Assembly: GCA_013298545.1 (NCBI GenBank)
Contig: JAAFIA010000043.1
Span: forward strand, 1-41,288
Reading direction: 5' to 3'
Origin: Bacteroidota bacterium
GTDB taxonomy: Bacteria > Bacteroidota > Bacteroidia > Palsa-965
Length of the DNA stretch: 41,288 bases
Shown: piece by piece, positions 25,493-34,526 of the stretch
Numbering within the stretch: the first letter of the stretch is position 1
Layout: each line of letters opens with the position of its first letter
Made by a program: the position numbers and the translations under genes
The notes under the pieces: model-generated
The model's input: the letters and a program-made list of their open reading frames with translations, nothing else
The model's database searches: none
Told to the model about the DNA's origin: nothing

Positions 25493-28400
25493 ATGAGAAA
25501 AAAAATACTTTTTCCTTTAGCACTGTTGCTCTCGCCCGTTGCGTTCGCACAACCCTGCGCCGCACCAATAGCCACAGGAAGTTCTTCCAACATCTTTACC
25601 AACATCCGCAATGGCACCGACCCGCTTGTTGCCGATAAAGACCTGAATACGGTACTCTTTCTTCACCGCAATAACGCAACAGCTTTTGGTGGTAGTTCGG
25701 GAAATCTGCGCTACGACCTTTCTACCGATGGTGGAAATACGTTTACAAACGATCAGGGTGTAGTGAATCCACTCATGACACGCCAAGCGCGCTATCCGCA
25801 AGCCGCAATTTACAATCCGGTGGGCAATACGGTTGCCGCCAATGCGTACCTCAGCTATTATGCGCCAACACTCAATGGAGCCAATTTTGAAGGCTATGTG
25901 AGTGGTGTTCGCCAACTCAACGGATCTGGAAATACAGAAAACTACAACCAAGCAGCAGCGCTTCAAACGCTTATTCCAAATGATATTACAAAAGGCGCGC
26001 CCGGTACATTCTGGAGCATCGATGCCGTCTGGACTGGTACTGCCGTAACCGGATTTCGCGTTTTAAAAGGCGTGTGGAATGGCAATAACGATATTGTTTG
26101 GTCCATCAACACCACACTTACACCAACATTCAACACCGCATTTAGTGGTGCGGCGCAAGTTGGCGATTACCACATTGCATTCGATCCAACAGGGCAAATT
26201 GGTTGGATTTCTGTGCTCACACACCTTACGCCTGGACCAACACCAAGTGCATTTTACCCTGTTTTTTGGCGCACCACCGACGGTGGAAATACGTGGAGCA
26301 GTCCCGAACAAGTAGATGTCGGACAATTTACGTGTATCTCTGCAAACATCACAATTGGAAATTTTGCATCCACCACATTTGAATCCGATCTAACGGTTGA
26401 TGCTGCTGGCGAACCACATTTACTCACCACCATTGCCAATGGAAATAATGCGTATGCTATATTCTTTGCACAATGGCATCACATGTTTGACATTACACGC
26501 ACCAATGGTGTATGGAATGCCCTTGATATTGCCAACGTTCAAGCCGGACGCGGAACATTTGGGATTGCACCAAACACCGCAAACCTAGACATGGCGCCGC
26601 AAATTTCGCGTAGTGCAAATGGTAATATTATTTTTTATGGCTGGTCAGACAATAGCACCTACACCATTGGTGCGGCAAACCAAACACCGAATTTATTCAT
26701 TCGCGGATACAACACGGTTACCGATCAATGGACCAATGTTCGCGATGTTACGAGTTGCAATGTGGCTACAAATGGTGCTGCGTTCTTTCCCAAAATCGCA
26801 TCCGAATTATTAGAACCTGTTTCGGGCCAATACAAAATTGCAGCACTCATTGGTAGCATGACATCCAACGATCCTGTTTTGCTTGCGAATTTCCGGTTCT
26901 TAAACAACTTAGTTTTTACAACTGCCGATTTCAACATCGCACAACCCACAGCCACCATCGCCATTGACCAAGGAAGCAGTTACATCAAATGCGCAAGCAC
27001 AGCAGCCAATCTTTCTGTTACTGGTTCGTACAGTGCGCTTTTGTGGAGTTCGGGATCAACGATCAATACCGCTTCTGTCAACACAACCGGAACGGTTACC
27101 ATTACTGGACGACTTGGGTGTTTAGTGGGTTCTGATACCATTAACATTGTTGCTTTAGTTGCTGATACTGCTGGAACAACAGACATTTGTTTAAACAGTT
27201 CCACCACATTGAGCGTTTCTGGAAACGCCATTTCTTCTGTTTGGAATCCCGGAAATATCAGTGGTAATACAGCAACCGTTTCACCAACCGTTACGACAAC
27301 TTATACCCTCACATCGACGGGAACAGGTGGTTGCACCGAAACCTTACCCATTACGGTTACCGTTGATACGGCACGGGTTCACGCATCAGCAGACGTAAGC
27401 ATTTGCGCAGGCGATTCGGTTGGCCTTTCGGCAATTGGTGTTACTACTTACAATTGGCCTGCACTCAGCAGTACCAATGCAAACGTCAATGTGAGTCCTT
27501 CGACGACCACAACATTTGTAGTGAATGGCGTAAGCAGCAACGGATGCGCATCTTCCGACTCGGTTCAAGTAACGGTCAATCCACTACCCCCAGTTACACT
27601 CAGTCCAGATACATCATTCTACTGTCCAACAGATTCACCTGCAAATTGTCCTTTACCTAATTTCCCTGGTGGCATTTATTCCGGTCCAGGTGTATTTGGC
27701 AATTTATTTGATCCACAATTAGCCGGATCAGGAACGCACACCATTACCTATACTTATACCGATATTAATACAGGCTGTACGAATATGGCAAGCGCAATAA
27801 TTATCGTTCGCCTAGCGCCTGTCTTGCAAGTAACAGCGAGCGCAACAACCATCTGCGCTGGAAGTTCCGATACACTTACCGCATCGGGCGCGTCAACGTA
27901 TTTATGGCAACCCATTAACCAAACTACGGCGAGTGTTGTGGTTTCGCCAAGTAGCACAACCACGTATTACCTTACCGGAACAGATGCCAATGGTTGTTAT
28001 GCAAACGATACGCTTGAAGTTCAAGTCAACGCACTTCCAGATGTAACCGCTGGTCTTTCCGATCCATTTGTATGCGAAGGTTTTGTCATTACGCTTTCGG
28101 GCCTCGGCGCGAGTACATACACTTGGAATCCGGGCAATTTAACGGGACAACTGGTTAATGTAGCGGCAACGGTTACAACAACGTACACCTTGGTCGGTAC
28201 CGACGCACAAAACTGTTCGGATATAGATTCTGTTACGGTTACGGTTTATCCATCGCCCAATGCAAGTTTCAATACACCAGCAACGGTGTGTTTGGCCGAC
28301 GCGCCATTTACCATCACAGGTGGATCGCCTGTGGGTGGATCGTATTTCGGACCAGGCGTAAACAATGGTATTTTCTCGCCTGCGGTAGCCGGAACCGGAA

Positions 28401-28735
28401 CATTCCAAATTGGTTATGCGGTTACCAACAGCGACGGTTGTTCTGATACAGCATTAGTGCTTTACACCGTCGATCCGTGCATTGGCATTACCGAAAATGG
28501 GTTGACAGACGCTATGCGTTTCTACCCGAATCCATTCAATAATCTACTCCTCATCGAAGGCGTTCCGGTTGGTGCAACACTCGAATGGATGGATGCATTG
28601 GGCCGTGTGGTGATGACTTCGCAAATCAGCCGTGAGCGCGAAGAGCTTGAAACGTCTATGCTTCCTGCTGGCATGTATGTTGTACGCATCCAGTACGAGG
28701 ATCAGCAAAAACAAATCAAGTTGATTAAAGAATAA
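25493..28735 (+). CDS. Large secreted protein with propeller-like N-half, Ig-like repeats and type A T9SS tail
   Basis: A 1080-residue protein from the ATG at 25493, which opens the signal peptide MRKKILFPLALLLSPVAFA. The open frame extends 34 codons upstream through the siaC terminator, which is rejected. Residues about 30-520 look like a BNR/sialidase-type propeller: Asp-box-like STDGGNTFTNDQG, FWRTTDGGNTWSSPE. Residues about 530-1000 are Ig/SprB-like repeats (DVSICAGDSVGLSAIG, TTICAGSSDTLTASG). The last 70 residues are a Por-type sorting tail: MRFYPNPFNNLLLIEG, DALGRVVM and LPAGMYVVRIQ. It is exported by the type IX system and processed at the tail. No catalytic residues for a glycosidase could be confirmed. 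Its stop codon abuts miniature element copy 2. Confidence 0.9.
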   Translation: MRKKILFPLALLLSPVAFAQPCAAPIATGSSSNIFTNIRNGTDPLVADKDLNTVLFLHRNNATAFGGSSGNLRYDLSTDGGNTFTNDQGVVNPLMTRQARYPQAAIYNPVGNTVAANAYLSYYAPTLNGANFEGYVSGVRQLNGSGNTENYNQAAALQTLIPNDITKGAPGTFWSIDAVWTGTAVTGFRVLKGVWNGNNDIVWSINTTLTPTFNTAFSGAAQVGDYHIAFDPTGQIGWISVLTHLTPGPTPSAFYPVFWRTTDGGNTWSSPEQVDVGQFTCISANITIGNFASTTFESDLTVDAAGEPHLLTTIANGNNAYAIFFAQWHHMFDITRTNGVWNALDIANVQAGRGTFGIAPNTANLDMAPQISRSANGNIIFYGWSDNSTYTIGAANQTPNLFIRGYNTVTDQWTNVRDVTSCNVATNGAAFFPKIASELLEPVSGQYKIAALIGSMTSNDPVLLANFRFLNNLVFTTADFNIAQPTATIAIDQGSSYIKCASTAANLSVTGSYSALLWSSGSTINTASVNTTGTVTITGRLGCLVGSDTINIVALVADTAGTTDICLNSSTTLSVSGNAISSVWNPGNISGNTATVSPTVTTTYTLTSTGTGGCTETLPITVTVDTARVHASADVSICAGDSVGLSAIGVTTYNWPALSSTNANVNVSPSTTTTFVVNGVSSNGCASSDSVQVTVNPLPPVTLSPDTSFYCPTDSPANCPLPNFPGGIYSGPGVFGNLFDPQLAGSGTHTITYTYTDINTGCTNMASAIIIVRLAPVLQVTASATTICAGSSDTLTASGASTYLWQPINQTTASVVVSPSSTTTYYLTGTDANGCYANDTLEVQVNALPDVTAGLSDPFVCEGFVITLSGLGASTYTWNPGNLTGQLVNVAATVTTTYTLVGTDAQNCSDIDSVTVTVYPSPNASFNTPATVCLADAPFTITGGSPVGGSYFGPGVNNGIFSPAVAGTGTFQIGYAVTNSDGCSDTALVLYTVDPCIGITENGLTDAMRFYPNPFNNLLLIEGVPVGATLEWMDALGRVVMTSQISREREELETSMLPAGMYVVRIQYEDQQKQIKLIKE

Positions 28736-28898
28736 GAGCCTGTTTAAAATTTGTTTTTGAGAATTGTTATGATGCATTTTTGTGCCAGACGAGGCGCGTT
28801 TTGAAGGCCATAGCAGTGCGACTACGGTCAAAAAACGCAACGAAGTATGGTGCAAAAAGGCGCATAACAAACTCAAAGGATGAAATTTAAACAGGCTC
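28736..28898. mobile_element. Miniature inverted-repeat element, copy 2 (163 bp)
   Basis: The same element as at 7016-7189. It has the same 13-bp terminal inverted repeats GAGCCTGTTTAAA/TTTAAACAGGCTC and the same core (GAGGCGCGTTTTGAAGGCCA, AAAAAACGCAACGAAGTATG). The 3-bp direct repeat is TAA (28733-28735 and 28899-28901). It lacks the extra 16-bp palindrome of copy 1. The left TAA is also the stop codon of the preceding gene. Confidence 0.85.
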
Positions 28899-28917
28899 TA
28901 AAACGAATACATTTTTC

Positions 28918-28954
28918 AAAAAAGCGCGGCAAATGCATATAGCCGCGCTTTTTT
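28918..28954 (+). terminator. Intrinsic terminator of the T9SS gene, now displaced by the miniature element
   Basis: Stem AAAAAAGCGCGGC (28918-28930) with GCCGCGCTTTTTT (28942-28954) and an 11-nt loop. It is bidirectional in form. It lies 183 bp after the stop at 28735; without the inserted element and its duplication it would lie about 17 bp after the stop. Confidence 0.88.
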
Positions 28955-29030
28955 GTTGTTTTCAACTACCCATGTTGATAGTTTACCGCAACTGATAGCC
29001 GTGAATGCCTTACCAATGTAAAGGATTTCT

Positions 29031-29038
29031 TACCTTTG
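29031..29038 (+). promoter_or_regulatory. -7 promoter box for the alpha-oxoamine synthase gene
   Basis: TACCTTTG matches TAnnTTTG exactly. It lies 29 bp before the ATG at 29068, giving a leader of about 23 nt. No convincing -33 TTTG was seen. Confidence 0.5.
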
Positions 29039-29067
29039 CCCATCTTTCGATAACACTTCGAACATCC

Positions 29068-30312
29068 ATGAGAGACTTATTTGACAAAATCCGGGAAAAC
29101 CGCGGCCCGATTGGCCAACACGCCAAAGAATCGCACGGTTATTTCACCTTTCCAAAATTGGAAGGTGATATTAGTAATAAAATGATTTTCCGCGGCAAAG
29201 AACGCCTTGTGTGGAGTCTGAACAATTACCTCGGACTAGCCAACCACCCCGAAGTGCGCAAAACCGATGCTGACGCTGCTGCACAATATGGCTTTGCTTT
29301 ACCTATGGGTGCGCGCATGATGTCTGGAAACTCTAATTTTCACGAAGAATTAGAAGCCGGACTTTCTGAGCTTGTCAAAAAACAAGATACCATTCTTTGC
29401 AATTTCGGTTATCAAGCCATGGTTTCGGCCATCGATTGCTTGGTCGATCGCCACGATGTTATTGTGTACGATGCCGAATCGCATGCGTGTATCATCGACG
29501 GTGTTCGTCTGCACATGGGCAAACGTTTTGTGTATCCGCACAACGACATGGTCAACCTCGAAAAACAATTGGAGCGCGCAACCAAACTTGTTGAAAAAAC
29601 AAATGGTTCGATTCTGGTGATTACCGAAGGTGTATTTGGCATGTCGGGCAATCAAGGAAAGCTCAAAGAAGTTGTTGAATTAAAGAAAAAATTCCAGTTC
29701 CGTTTGTTTGTGGATGATGCGCACGGATGTGGCACCATGGGACCAACAGGTGGCGGAACAGGCGAAGCACAAGGTTGCCAAGATGGTATTGATGTGTATT
29801 TCGGAACATTTGCAAAATCGTTTGCGTTGATTGGCGGATTTATTTCGTCGGAAGAAAACGTAGTCGAATACTTACGCTACAACATGCGTTCGCAGATTTT
29901 CGCGAAATCAATGCCAATGCCATTGGTTGTGGGTGCGCTCAAGCGTCTCGAACTCATGAATAAGCATCCTGAATTGCGCGAGCAATTGTGGACAGTTACC
30001 AATGCGTTGCAAAGTGGTTTGAAAAATGCTGGTTTCAATATTGGTACAACCAATTCTCCGGTTACTCCAGTGTATTTGAATGGTTCTATTCCTGAAGCCA
30101 CCAACCTCATTCTCGACCTGCGCGAAAATTTCAATATTTTCTGCTCGATGGTTGTTTATCCGGTTATTCCAAAAGGACAAATCATTCTGCGTTTGATTCC
30201 AACGGCTGTACATACCATGGATGACGTAAACTATACGATTGATGCGTTCTCGAAAATTTCGCACAAACTGACTTCCGGTCAATATCAAAGCGATAAAATC
30301 GCAGCATTTTAA
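29068..30312 (+). CDS. Alpha-oxoamine synthase family PLP enzyme (serine palmitoyltransferase/KBL/BioF-like)
   Basis: A 414-residue cytosolic enzyme from the ATG at 29068 (MRDLFDKIREN). It has the class II aminotransferase fold with SLNNYLGLANHPEV, GARMMSGNSNFHEELE, LCNFGYQAMVSAI, ITEGVFGMSGNQGKL, LFVDDAHGCGTMGPTGGG and the PLP-lysine motif TFAKSFALIGGF (Lys about 250). The family joins an amino acid with an acyl-CoA or acyl-ACP and releases CO2. In Bacteroidota the likely versions are serine palmitoyltransferase (sphingolipids), cysteate acyltransferase (sulfonolipids), glycine C-acetyltransferase or BioF. The lack of bio or kbl partner genes favours a lipid role, but this is inference. It is monocistronic, between its own -7 box and terminator. 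Confidence 0.9.
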   Translation: MRDLFDKIRENRGPIGQHAKESHGYFTFPKLEGDISNKMIFRGKERLVWSLNNYLGLANHPEVRKTDADAAAQYGFALPMGARMMSGNSNFHEELEAGLSELVKKQDTILCNFGYQAMVSAIDCLVDRHDVIVYDAESHACIIDGVRLHMGKRFVYPHNDMVNLEKQLERATKLVEKTNGSILVITEGVFGMSGNQGKLKEVVELKKKFQFRLFVDDAHGCGTMGPTGGGTGEAQGCQDGIDVYFGTFAKSFALIGGFISSEENVVEYLRYNMRSQIFAKSMPMPLVVGALKRLELMNKHPELREQLWTVTNALQSGLKNAGFNIGTTNSPVTPVYLNGSIPEATNLILDLRENFNIFCSMVVYPVIPKGQIILRLIPTAVHTMDDVNYTIDAFSKISHKLTSGQYQSDKIAAF

Positions 30313-30331
30313 TTTTCAAATATTCTGTTTC

Positions 30332-30365
30332 AAAGCCGTCAGCAAAATTTCTGACGGCTTTTTTT
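30332..30365 (+). terminator. Intrinsic terminator after the alpha-oxoamine synthase gene
   Basis: Stem AAAGCCGTCAG (30332-30342) with CTGACGGCTTT (30351-30361), loop CAAAATTT, followed by more T to 30365. The next gene starts 12 bp after its end. Confidence 0.88.
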
Positions 30366-30377
30366 AATTCATACACC

Positions 30378-31169
30378 ATGAGTTCCATCGACAAACGTTT
30401 TCTGCAAAGTGTATTGCTTTATTTGAGCATTATGCTGATCTGGCATGCCGCCTTTCCGTTTTTAGTGTGTCTTGTTTTGCCACGTTTATTTGTAGGTGAT
30501 GGTTTGCTCACTACGGTTTTGTACATCGCCATGTATGTTCCTTACTTAATTGGTTGCGGACATATTCTTACGCGTATGTGCAAAGTGCCTGTGAGTGTGG
30601 GCATACTCTTGTGTTTTGGTGGAACACTTTTTATTCTACTCATCGGCAACTGGATTTACCGCGATAAAATTGAGGGCTTGTCGTTGGCGTTTGAAATTGT
30701 GTTGGCATACATCATTACGTTTTTCAATTTAGTTCCCTTGTTGTGGAAAGCCGGAAGCATGCGCCGTGAATTGATGACAGAAATTTTGACCGATCGGATC
30801 AAAGGGCTTCCTTCGCCTGTTGCGCCGTTTTTCTTAAACGATGAAAAAACAATTTCGTGGGGCAACCGTCCGATTTTGATGATGCCGGTTTTGTTTCAAA
30901 CACATGGCGGCTGGAATGTCCATTTCTTTGTCCTCATTGGCGATGATGCGTATGAATGGACGTATTTTAAAGAACAACTTTATATTTCTCAAAACACAAG
31001 CATAGATGGCGCCATTGCGGCACACCTCAGAAAAGTTACACCCGATTATTGGTTTCCCGAAACACAATTGAACGATAAACATTTCTGGGATCATTGTGTC
31101 TTGGCGATATACGGAACACAATTTGCGTATTTGAAAATATTGCCGGAGGTGTTTTATAAAATGAATTAA
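30378..31169 (+). CDS. Membrane protein of unknown function
   Basis: A 263-residue protein with four hydrophobic segments in the first half, at about 11-38, 42-63, 70-92 and 100-124. A soluble C-terminal half of about 135 residues follows, with conserved-looking patches such as FFLNDEKTISWGNRP, HGGWNVHFFVLIGDDAYEW and DYWFPETQLNDKHFWDH. I do not recognise the family. The C-terminal half has many aromatic residues and His/Asp but no known catalytic motif. The ATG lies just 12 bp downstream of a strong terminator, so it either has a promoter hidden in that short stretch or depends on read-through. It is followed by a repeat cluster. Confidence 0.8.
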   Translation: MSSIDKRFLQSVLLYLSIMLIWHAAFPFLVCLVLPRLFVGDGLLTTVLYIAMYVPYLIGCGHILTRMCKVPVSVGILLCFGGTLFILLIGNWIYRDKIEGLSLAFEIVLAYIITFFNLVPLLWKAGSMRRELMTEILTDRIKGLPSPVAPFFLNDEKTISWGNRPILMMPVLFQTHGGWNVHFFVLIGDDAYEWTYFKEQLYISQNTSIDGAIAAHLRKVTPDYWFPETQLNDKHFWDHCVLAIYGTQFAYLKILPEVFYKMN

Positions 31170-31180
31170 TTCTGGTGTAG

Positions 31181-31387
31181 TTTTTTTTACCGCAAAGTCC
31201 GCAAAGTTTTTTTTACCGAAGAGCACAAGTTTTTTTACCGCAAAGTCCGCAAAGGTTTTTTTACCGAAGAGCACAAGTTTTTTTTACCGCAAAGTCCGCA
31301 AAGGTTTTTTTACCGAAGACCACAAAAAAAATTACCGCGAAGGGCTTTGCGAACTTTGCGCCTTCTTTGCGCTCTTTGCGGTTAATC
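31181..31387. repeat. CGCAAAG-type repeat cluster with inverted right arm
   Basis: Three tandem units of about 48 bp start at 31181, 31230 and 31278. Each consists of a T-run, ACCGCAAAGTCCGCAAAG, a T-run and ACCGAAGAGCACAAG. On the right, CTTTGCG occurs four times (31345, 31354, 31365, 31374) and ends CTTTGCGGTTAAT, the inverse of the left arm. The region can fold into a large hairpin. It separates the convergent genes at 30378-31169 and 31449-33410. I know similar CGCAAAG repeats from intergenic regions of other Bacteroidota. The rest of this 279-bp gap holds no gene. Confidence 0.85.
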
Positions 31388-31448
31388 CTCAGCCATAATC
31401 TTCGCAGTTAATCCCCAAAATAATATTTACAAAAAAACCACCACCCCA

Positions 31449-33410
31449 TCAATTCCCCAACCCGCGAAAAGCCTTCCACACCACACGAATATCATTCTCG
31501 ATTTTATAATCCTTCGCATACAATAAATTCAACCGATTGGAAATAATTCCCGTGCGCTGCGAATCGTCCAACGCATCAGCCGAAGAAAGTACGCCCTGTT
31601 TTATTTTCGGCAAATGAATCGTTCCCGAATCGGGTGCATAACCTACCCACGATTTTTGTCCAAACAAAACCGCAACAATATTCCCAACAAATCCAAACGG
31701 TTTTTTCATCGCCCACATCAACACCGGAAATGTTCCTAAAAACAAAATACTCAATCCAACATCAATCACCCGTTTGTTGCGTCGATTCACTGGCTTATTT
31801 ACCGAATTCATATCAATCACATACAAATCGCCAGCCGTATCAATCGAGTTGCTGCCAATGATGGAAAGACTTTCTGGCGGCGCGATTTTAAAATCAATCG
31901 TGCGGCCCGACGAAAGTTGCGCCATGCGATCAATGATGTGTTCGGCTGGTAAATCTTTGGCACAAAAAACAACTTCTTCAATCGCATAAATCGTAACAAT
32001 ATCATTGAGCTGATCGAAGCGACCGAGATAAACATTATCCGTTGTAGGCAAATCGGCAACAGAAACAAAACCGATAAATCCTGTACTCACATTTGTCTGC
32101 CGCAAAACACCTTGCACCCGTTTGCATTCGTCAGGACTACCCACAATGGCCATGCGTTTGACACGACCGCTATCGATGCGTAAATTTTTGAAACGCGCCA
32201 AATGAAATAACATGCGCGTGAGCAAAAAACTCGTGATGGCCCAACCCGCGCCTAACAAAATCAAGGCGCGCGAAAAACGCAAATGTTCTGGCAACAAGGC
32301 ATACGCAATCAAAATCAAGGCTGTTCCCGCCACCACGCCACGCACAATTTTCAGCAAGCGAATCGGTTTATCGTAACCACCACTGAAATAAACCGCAATG
32401 AGCCAAATCAACGTGTATGCCGGAAACGCAATGTTTACCAACTGTTGCGAGTAGTAATCGCCTTCGCCAAGTTTCACATTTGTTTCGTACGCCTGTTTGA
32501 TGAAATACAAACCGCCCAATAAAACCGCCGCATCAAAAGCAGGCAAAGCCATTGCCTTGAGAAAACGTGCCGCAATCGCCGCACCTGCACGCAACCAAAT
32601 GGCCATGTTGATGAGCAACGAAAACAAGCGCGCATTTTTTTGCGAAAAATGTTTCTGCGCAAAAATTACCATTGCACGGTAAAACACAAACACATAATTG
32701 ACGCTGCTCTTTTTCGTACTCTCGCCTTTGTAGTGAATGATGCGCGTATCGTGGAAATAATAATTTTTCCAACCACCCTGCACAATGCGGTACGAAAGAT
32801 CAATGTCTTCGCCGTACATAAAAAACGCCTCATCCAACAAACCTACTTTATCCAAGGCCGATTTACGCATGAGCATAAACGCACCCGACAAAATTTCAAT
32901 CTCATGTGTTTGGTGTTGATCGAGGAACCCGAGGTGATAGCGCCCGAATGTTTTTGATTTTGGAAACAACGCCGACAAGCCAAATATCTTGTAAAACGCT
33001 ACACGCGGTGTTGGCAAACCGCGCTTCGACTCGGGAAGAAAATTGCCTTTGCCATCGAGCATCTGTACGCCTAATCCACCAGCGTCTGCATGCGTATCCA
33101 TGAACGCAATGACTTTGCTGAATGTGGTTTCTTCAACCACCGTATCGGGATTGAGGAGCAACACATATTCGCCTTTAGCGAGGCGCATGGCTTGGTTATT
33201 GGCTTTCGAGAAACCGGTGTTTTCGCGATTGGCGATGAGTATGGCTTCTGGAAATTTTTCGCGCACCATCGCTACTGAACCGTCAACCGAATTATTGTCC
33301 ACCACAAATACTTCAAGCGGAATCGATCCGGTTGCTTTGCGGACACTGTGCAAGCATTGTTCTAAAAAATGCTGCACATTGTAATTGACAATGATGACGC
33401 TGAGTTTCAC
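31449..33410 (-). CDS. GT2 glycosyltransferase fused to a membrane/Rossmann module related to sugar-phosphate transferases
   Basis: A 653-residue protein if started at the GTG at 33410 (VKLSVIIVNYNVQHF); a TTG at 33458 would add 16 residues. Residues 1-290 are a family 2 glycosyltransferase: VVDNNSVDGS, NTGFSKANNQAM, LLLNPDT (metal/UDP site) and MYGEDIDLSYRI (catalytic base region). About five TM helices follow at about 265-420. A nucleotide-binding-type domain (RMAIVGSPDECKRV) lies at about 425-545. The end, NKRVIDVGLSILFLGTFPV...LFGQKSWVGY, resembles the first part of WcaJ/WbaP-type sugar transferases, but the catalytic half with its DE motif is missing. It probably acts in polysaccharide or lipid-linked glycan assembly. 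It is 80 bp downstream of obgE. Confidence 0.88.
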   Translation of the reverse strand: MKLSVIIVNYNVQHFLEQCLHSVRKATGSIPLEVFVVDNNSVDGSVAMVREKFPEAILIANRENTGFSKANNQAMRLAKGEYVLLLNPDTVVEETTFSKVIAFMDTHADAGGLGVQMLDGKGNFLPESKRGLPTPRVAFYKIFGLSALFPKSKTFGRYHLGFLDQHQTHEIEILSGAFMLMRKSALDKVGLLDEAFFMYGEDIDLSYRIVQGGWKNYYFHDTRIIHYKGESTKKSSVNYVFVFYRAMVIFAQKHFSQKNARLFSLLINMAIWLRAGAAIAARFLKAMALPAFDAAVLLGGLYFIKQAYETNVKLGEGDYYSQQLVNIAFPAYTLIWLIAVYFSGGYDKPIRLLKIVRGVVAGTALILIAYALLPEHLRFSRALILLGAGWAITSFLLTRMLFHLARFKNLRIDSGRVKRMAIVGSPDECKRVQGVLRQTNVSTGFIGFVSVADLPTTDNVYLGRFDQLNDIVTIYAIEEVVFCAKDLPAEHIIDRMAQLSSGRTIDFKIAPPESLSIIGSNSIDTAGDLYVIDMNSVNKPVNRRNKRVIDVGLSILFLGTFPVLMWAMKKPFGFVGNIVAVLFGQKSWVGYAPDSGTIHLPKIKQGVLSSADALDDSQRTGIISNRLNLLYAKDYKIENDIRVVWKAFRGLGN

Positions 33411-33490
33411 AGGCAATAAGAAAAATTCAACAGATTCCTGCCGCTTGGTTTGCAGCAAACAGGTTCAGCCGAATACGATTGGTGTAGCGT

Positions 33491-34498
33491 TCAATTCATC
33501 AATTTCCAGAGTTCGTCTTTGAGTTGAAGCACATTTTTGGTACTGTGCGAAGAGAAAATCACATAAGGAATTTTAAATTTCTTCGCAAAACGTTTATCCA
33601 GATCGGCTTTGACTGCAGCGTACAATTCCTCGTCGAGCAAATCGGCTTTAGAAATTCCGAGCATGCGTTTTTTATCCAGCAATTCGGGATTGTAGAGTTT
33701 TAATTCGTTGAGCAGAATTTTATAATCTGCAACAATATCATTGCTATCAGCCGGAACTAAAAAGAGCAAGCTCGAATTGCGTTCGATGTGGCGCAAGAAA
33801 CGTACCCCCAAGCCTTTTCCTTCGTGTGCGCCTTCAATGATTCCGGGAATATCGGCCATCACAAACGAGCGGTGGTCGCGGTAACTCACCATGCCCAAAT
33901 TGGGAACGAGTGTGGTAAACGGATAATCGGCAATTTCTGGTTTTGCCGCCGAAACAACAGACAGCAAGGTTGATTTACCCGCATTCGGAAAACCAACGAG
34001 GCCCACATCGGCGAGCAATTTCAATTCAAATACTTTCCACTCAATTAATCCTTCTTCGCCGGGTTGGGCGTAGCGTGGTGTTTGGCGCGTCGATGTTTTG
34101 AAAAAGCTATTTCCTTTTCCACCACGTCCGCCAGGCACAACAATGCGTTCTTCGCCGTCTTCGGTAATTTCAAAAATGATTTCACCGGTTTCGCCATCGC
34201 GCATCACGGTTCCGAGTGGTACTTCAATAACTTCGTCTTTGCCCTCTGCGCCCGTCATGTTTTGGCGCGATCCGCTTTCGCCATCGGCAGCAATAACATG
34301 CTTGCGGTACTTGAGGTGTAGCAAGGTCCAGAGTTGCGCATTGCCACGCACAATCACGTGCCCACCGCGCCCGCCATCGCCACCATCGGGACCACCTTTA
34401 GCTGTTTGGGCGGTACGCAACAAATGCACCGATCCACCGCCTCCTTTTCCGGAGCGGCAACAAATCTTCACATAATCAACAAAACTGGATTCGGACAT
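33491..34498 (-). CDS. obgE: Obg-family ribosome-assembly GTPase
   Basis: A 335-residue protein of normal length. The N-terminal Obg fold (about 1-160) is glycine-rich: [44 protein letters not shown]. The G domain follows, with G1 [12 protein letters not shown]2 [12 protein letters not shown]3 [18 protein letters not shown]4 GISKADL and G5 FSSHSTK. It acts in late 50S subunit assembly and stress response. It lacks the extra C-terminal domain of some Obg proteins, as is usual in this phylum. It starts 28 bp after adk in the hpt-adk-obg operon, a conserved order in Bacteroidota. Confidence 0.97.
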   Translation of the reverse strand: MSESSFVDYVKICCRSGKGGGGSVHLLRTAQTAKGGPDGGDGGRGGHVIVRGNAQLWTLLHLKYRKHVIAADGESGSRQNMTGAEGKDEVIEVPLGTVMRDGETGEIIFEITEDGEERIVVPGGRGGKGNSFFKTSTRQTPRYAQPGEEGLIEWKVFELKLLADVGLVGFPNAGKSTLLSVVSAAKPEIADYPFTTLVPNLGMVSYRDHRSFVMADIPGIIEGAHEGKGLGVRFLRHIERNSSLLFLVPADSNDIVADYKILLNELKLYNPELLDKKRMLGISKADLLDEELYAAVKADLDKRFAKKFKIPYVIFSSHSTKNVLQLKDELWKLMN

Positions 34499-34526
34499 AG
34501 GAACTCAATATTTAAATAGCGCGCAA

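Noticed and set aside
30834-31274. Minus-strand frame with repeated FADFAVKK peptides
   Set aside because: It is a translation of the CGCAAAG repeat cluster running antisense into the membrane protein gene.
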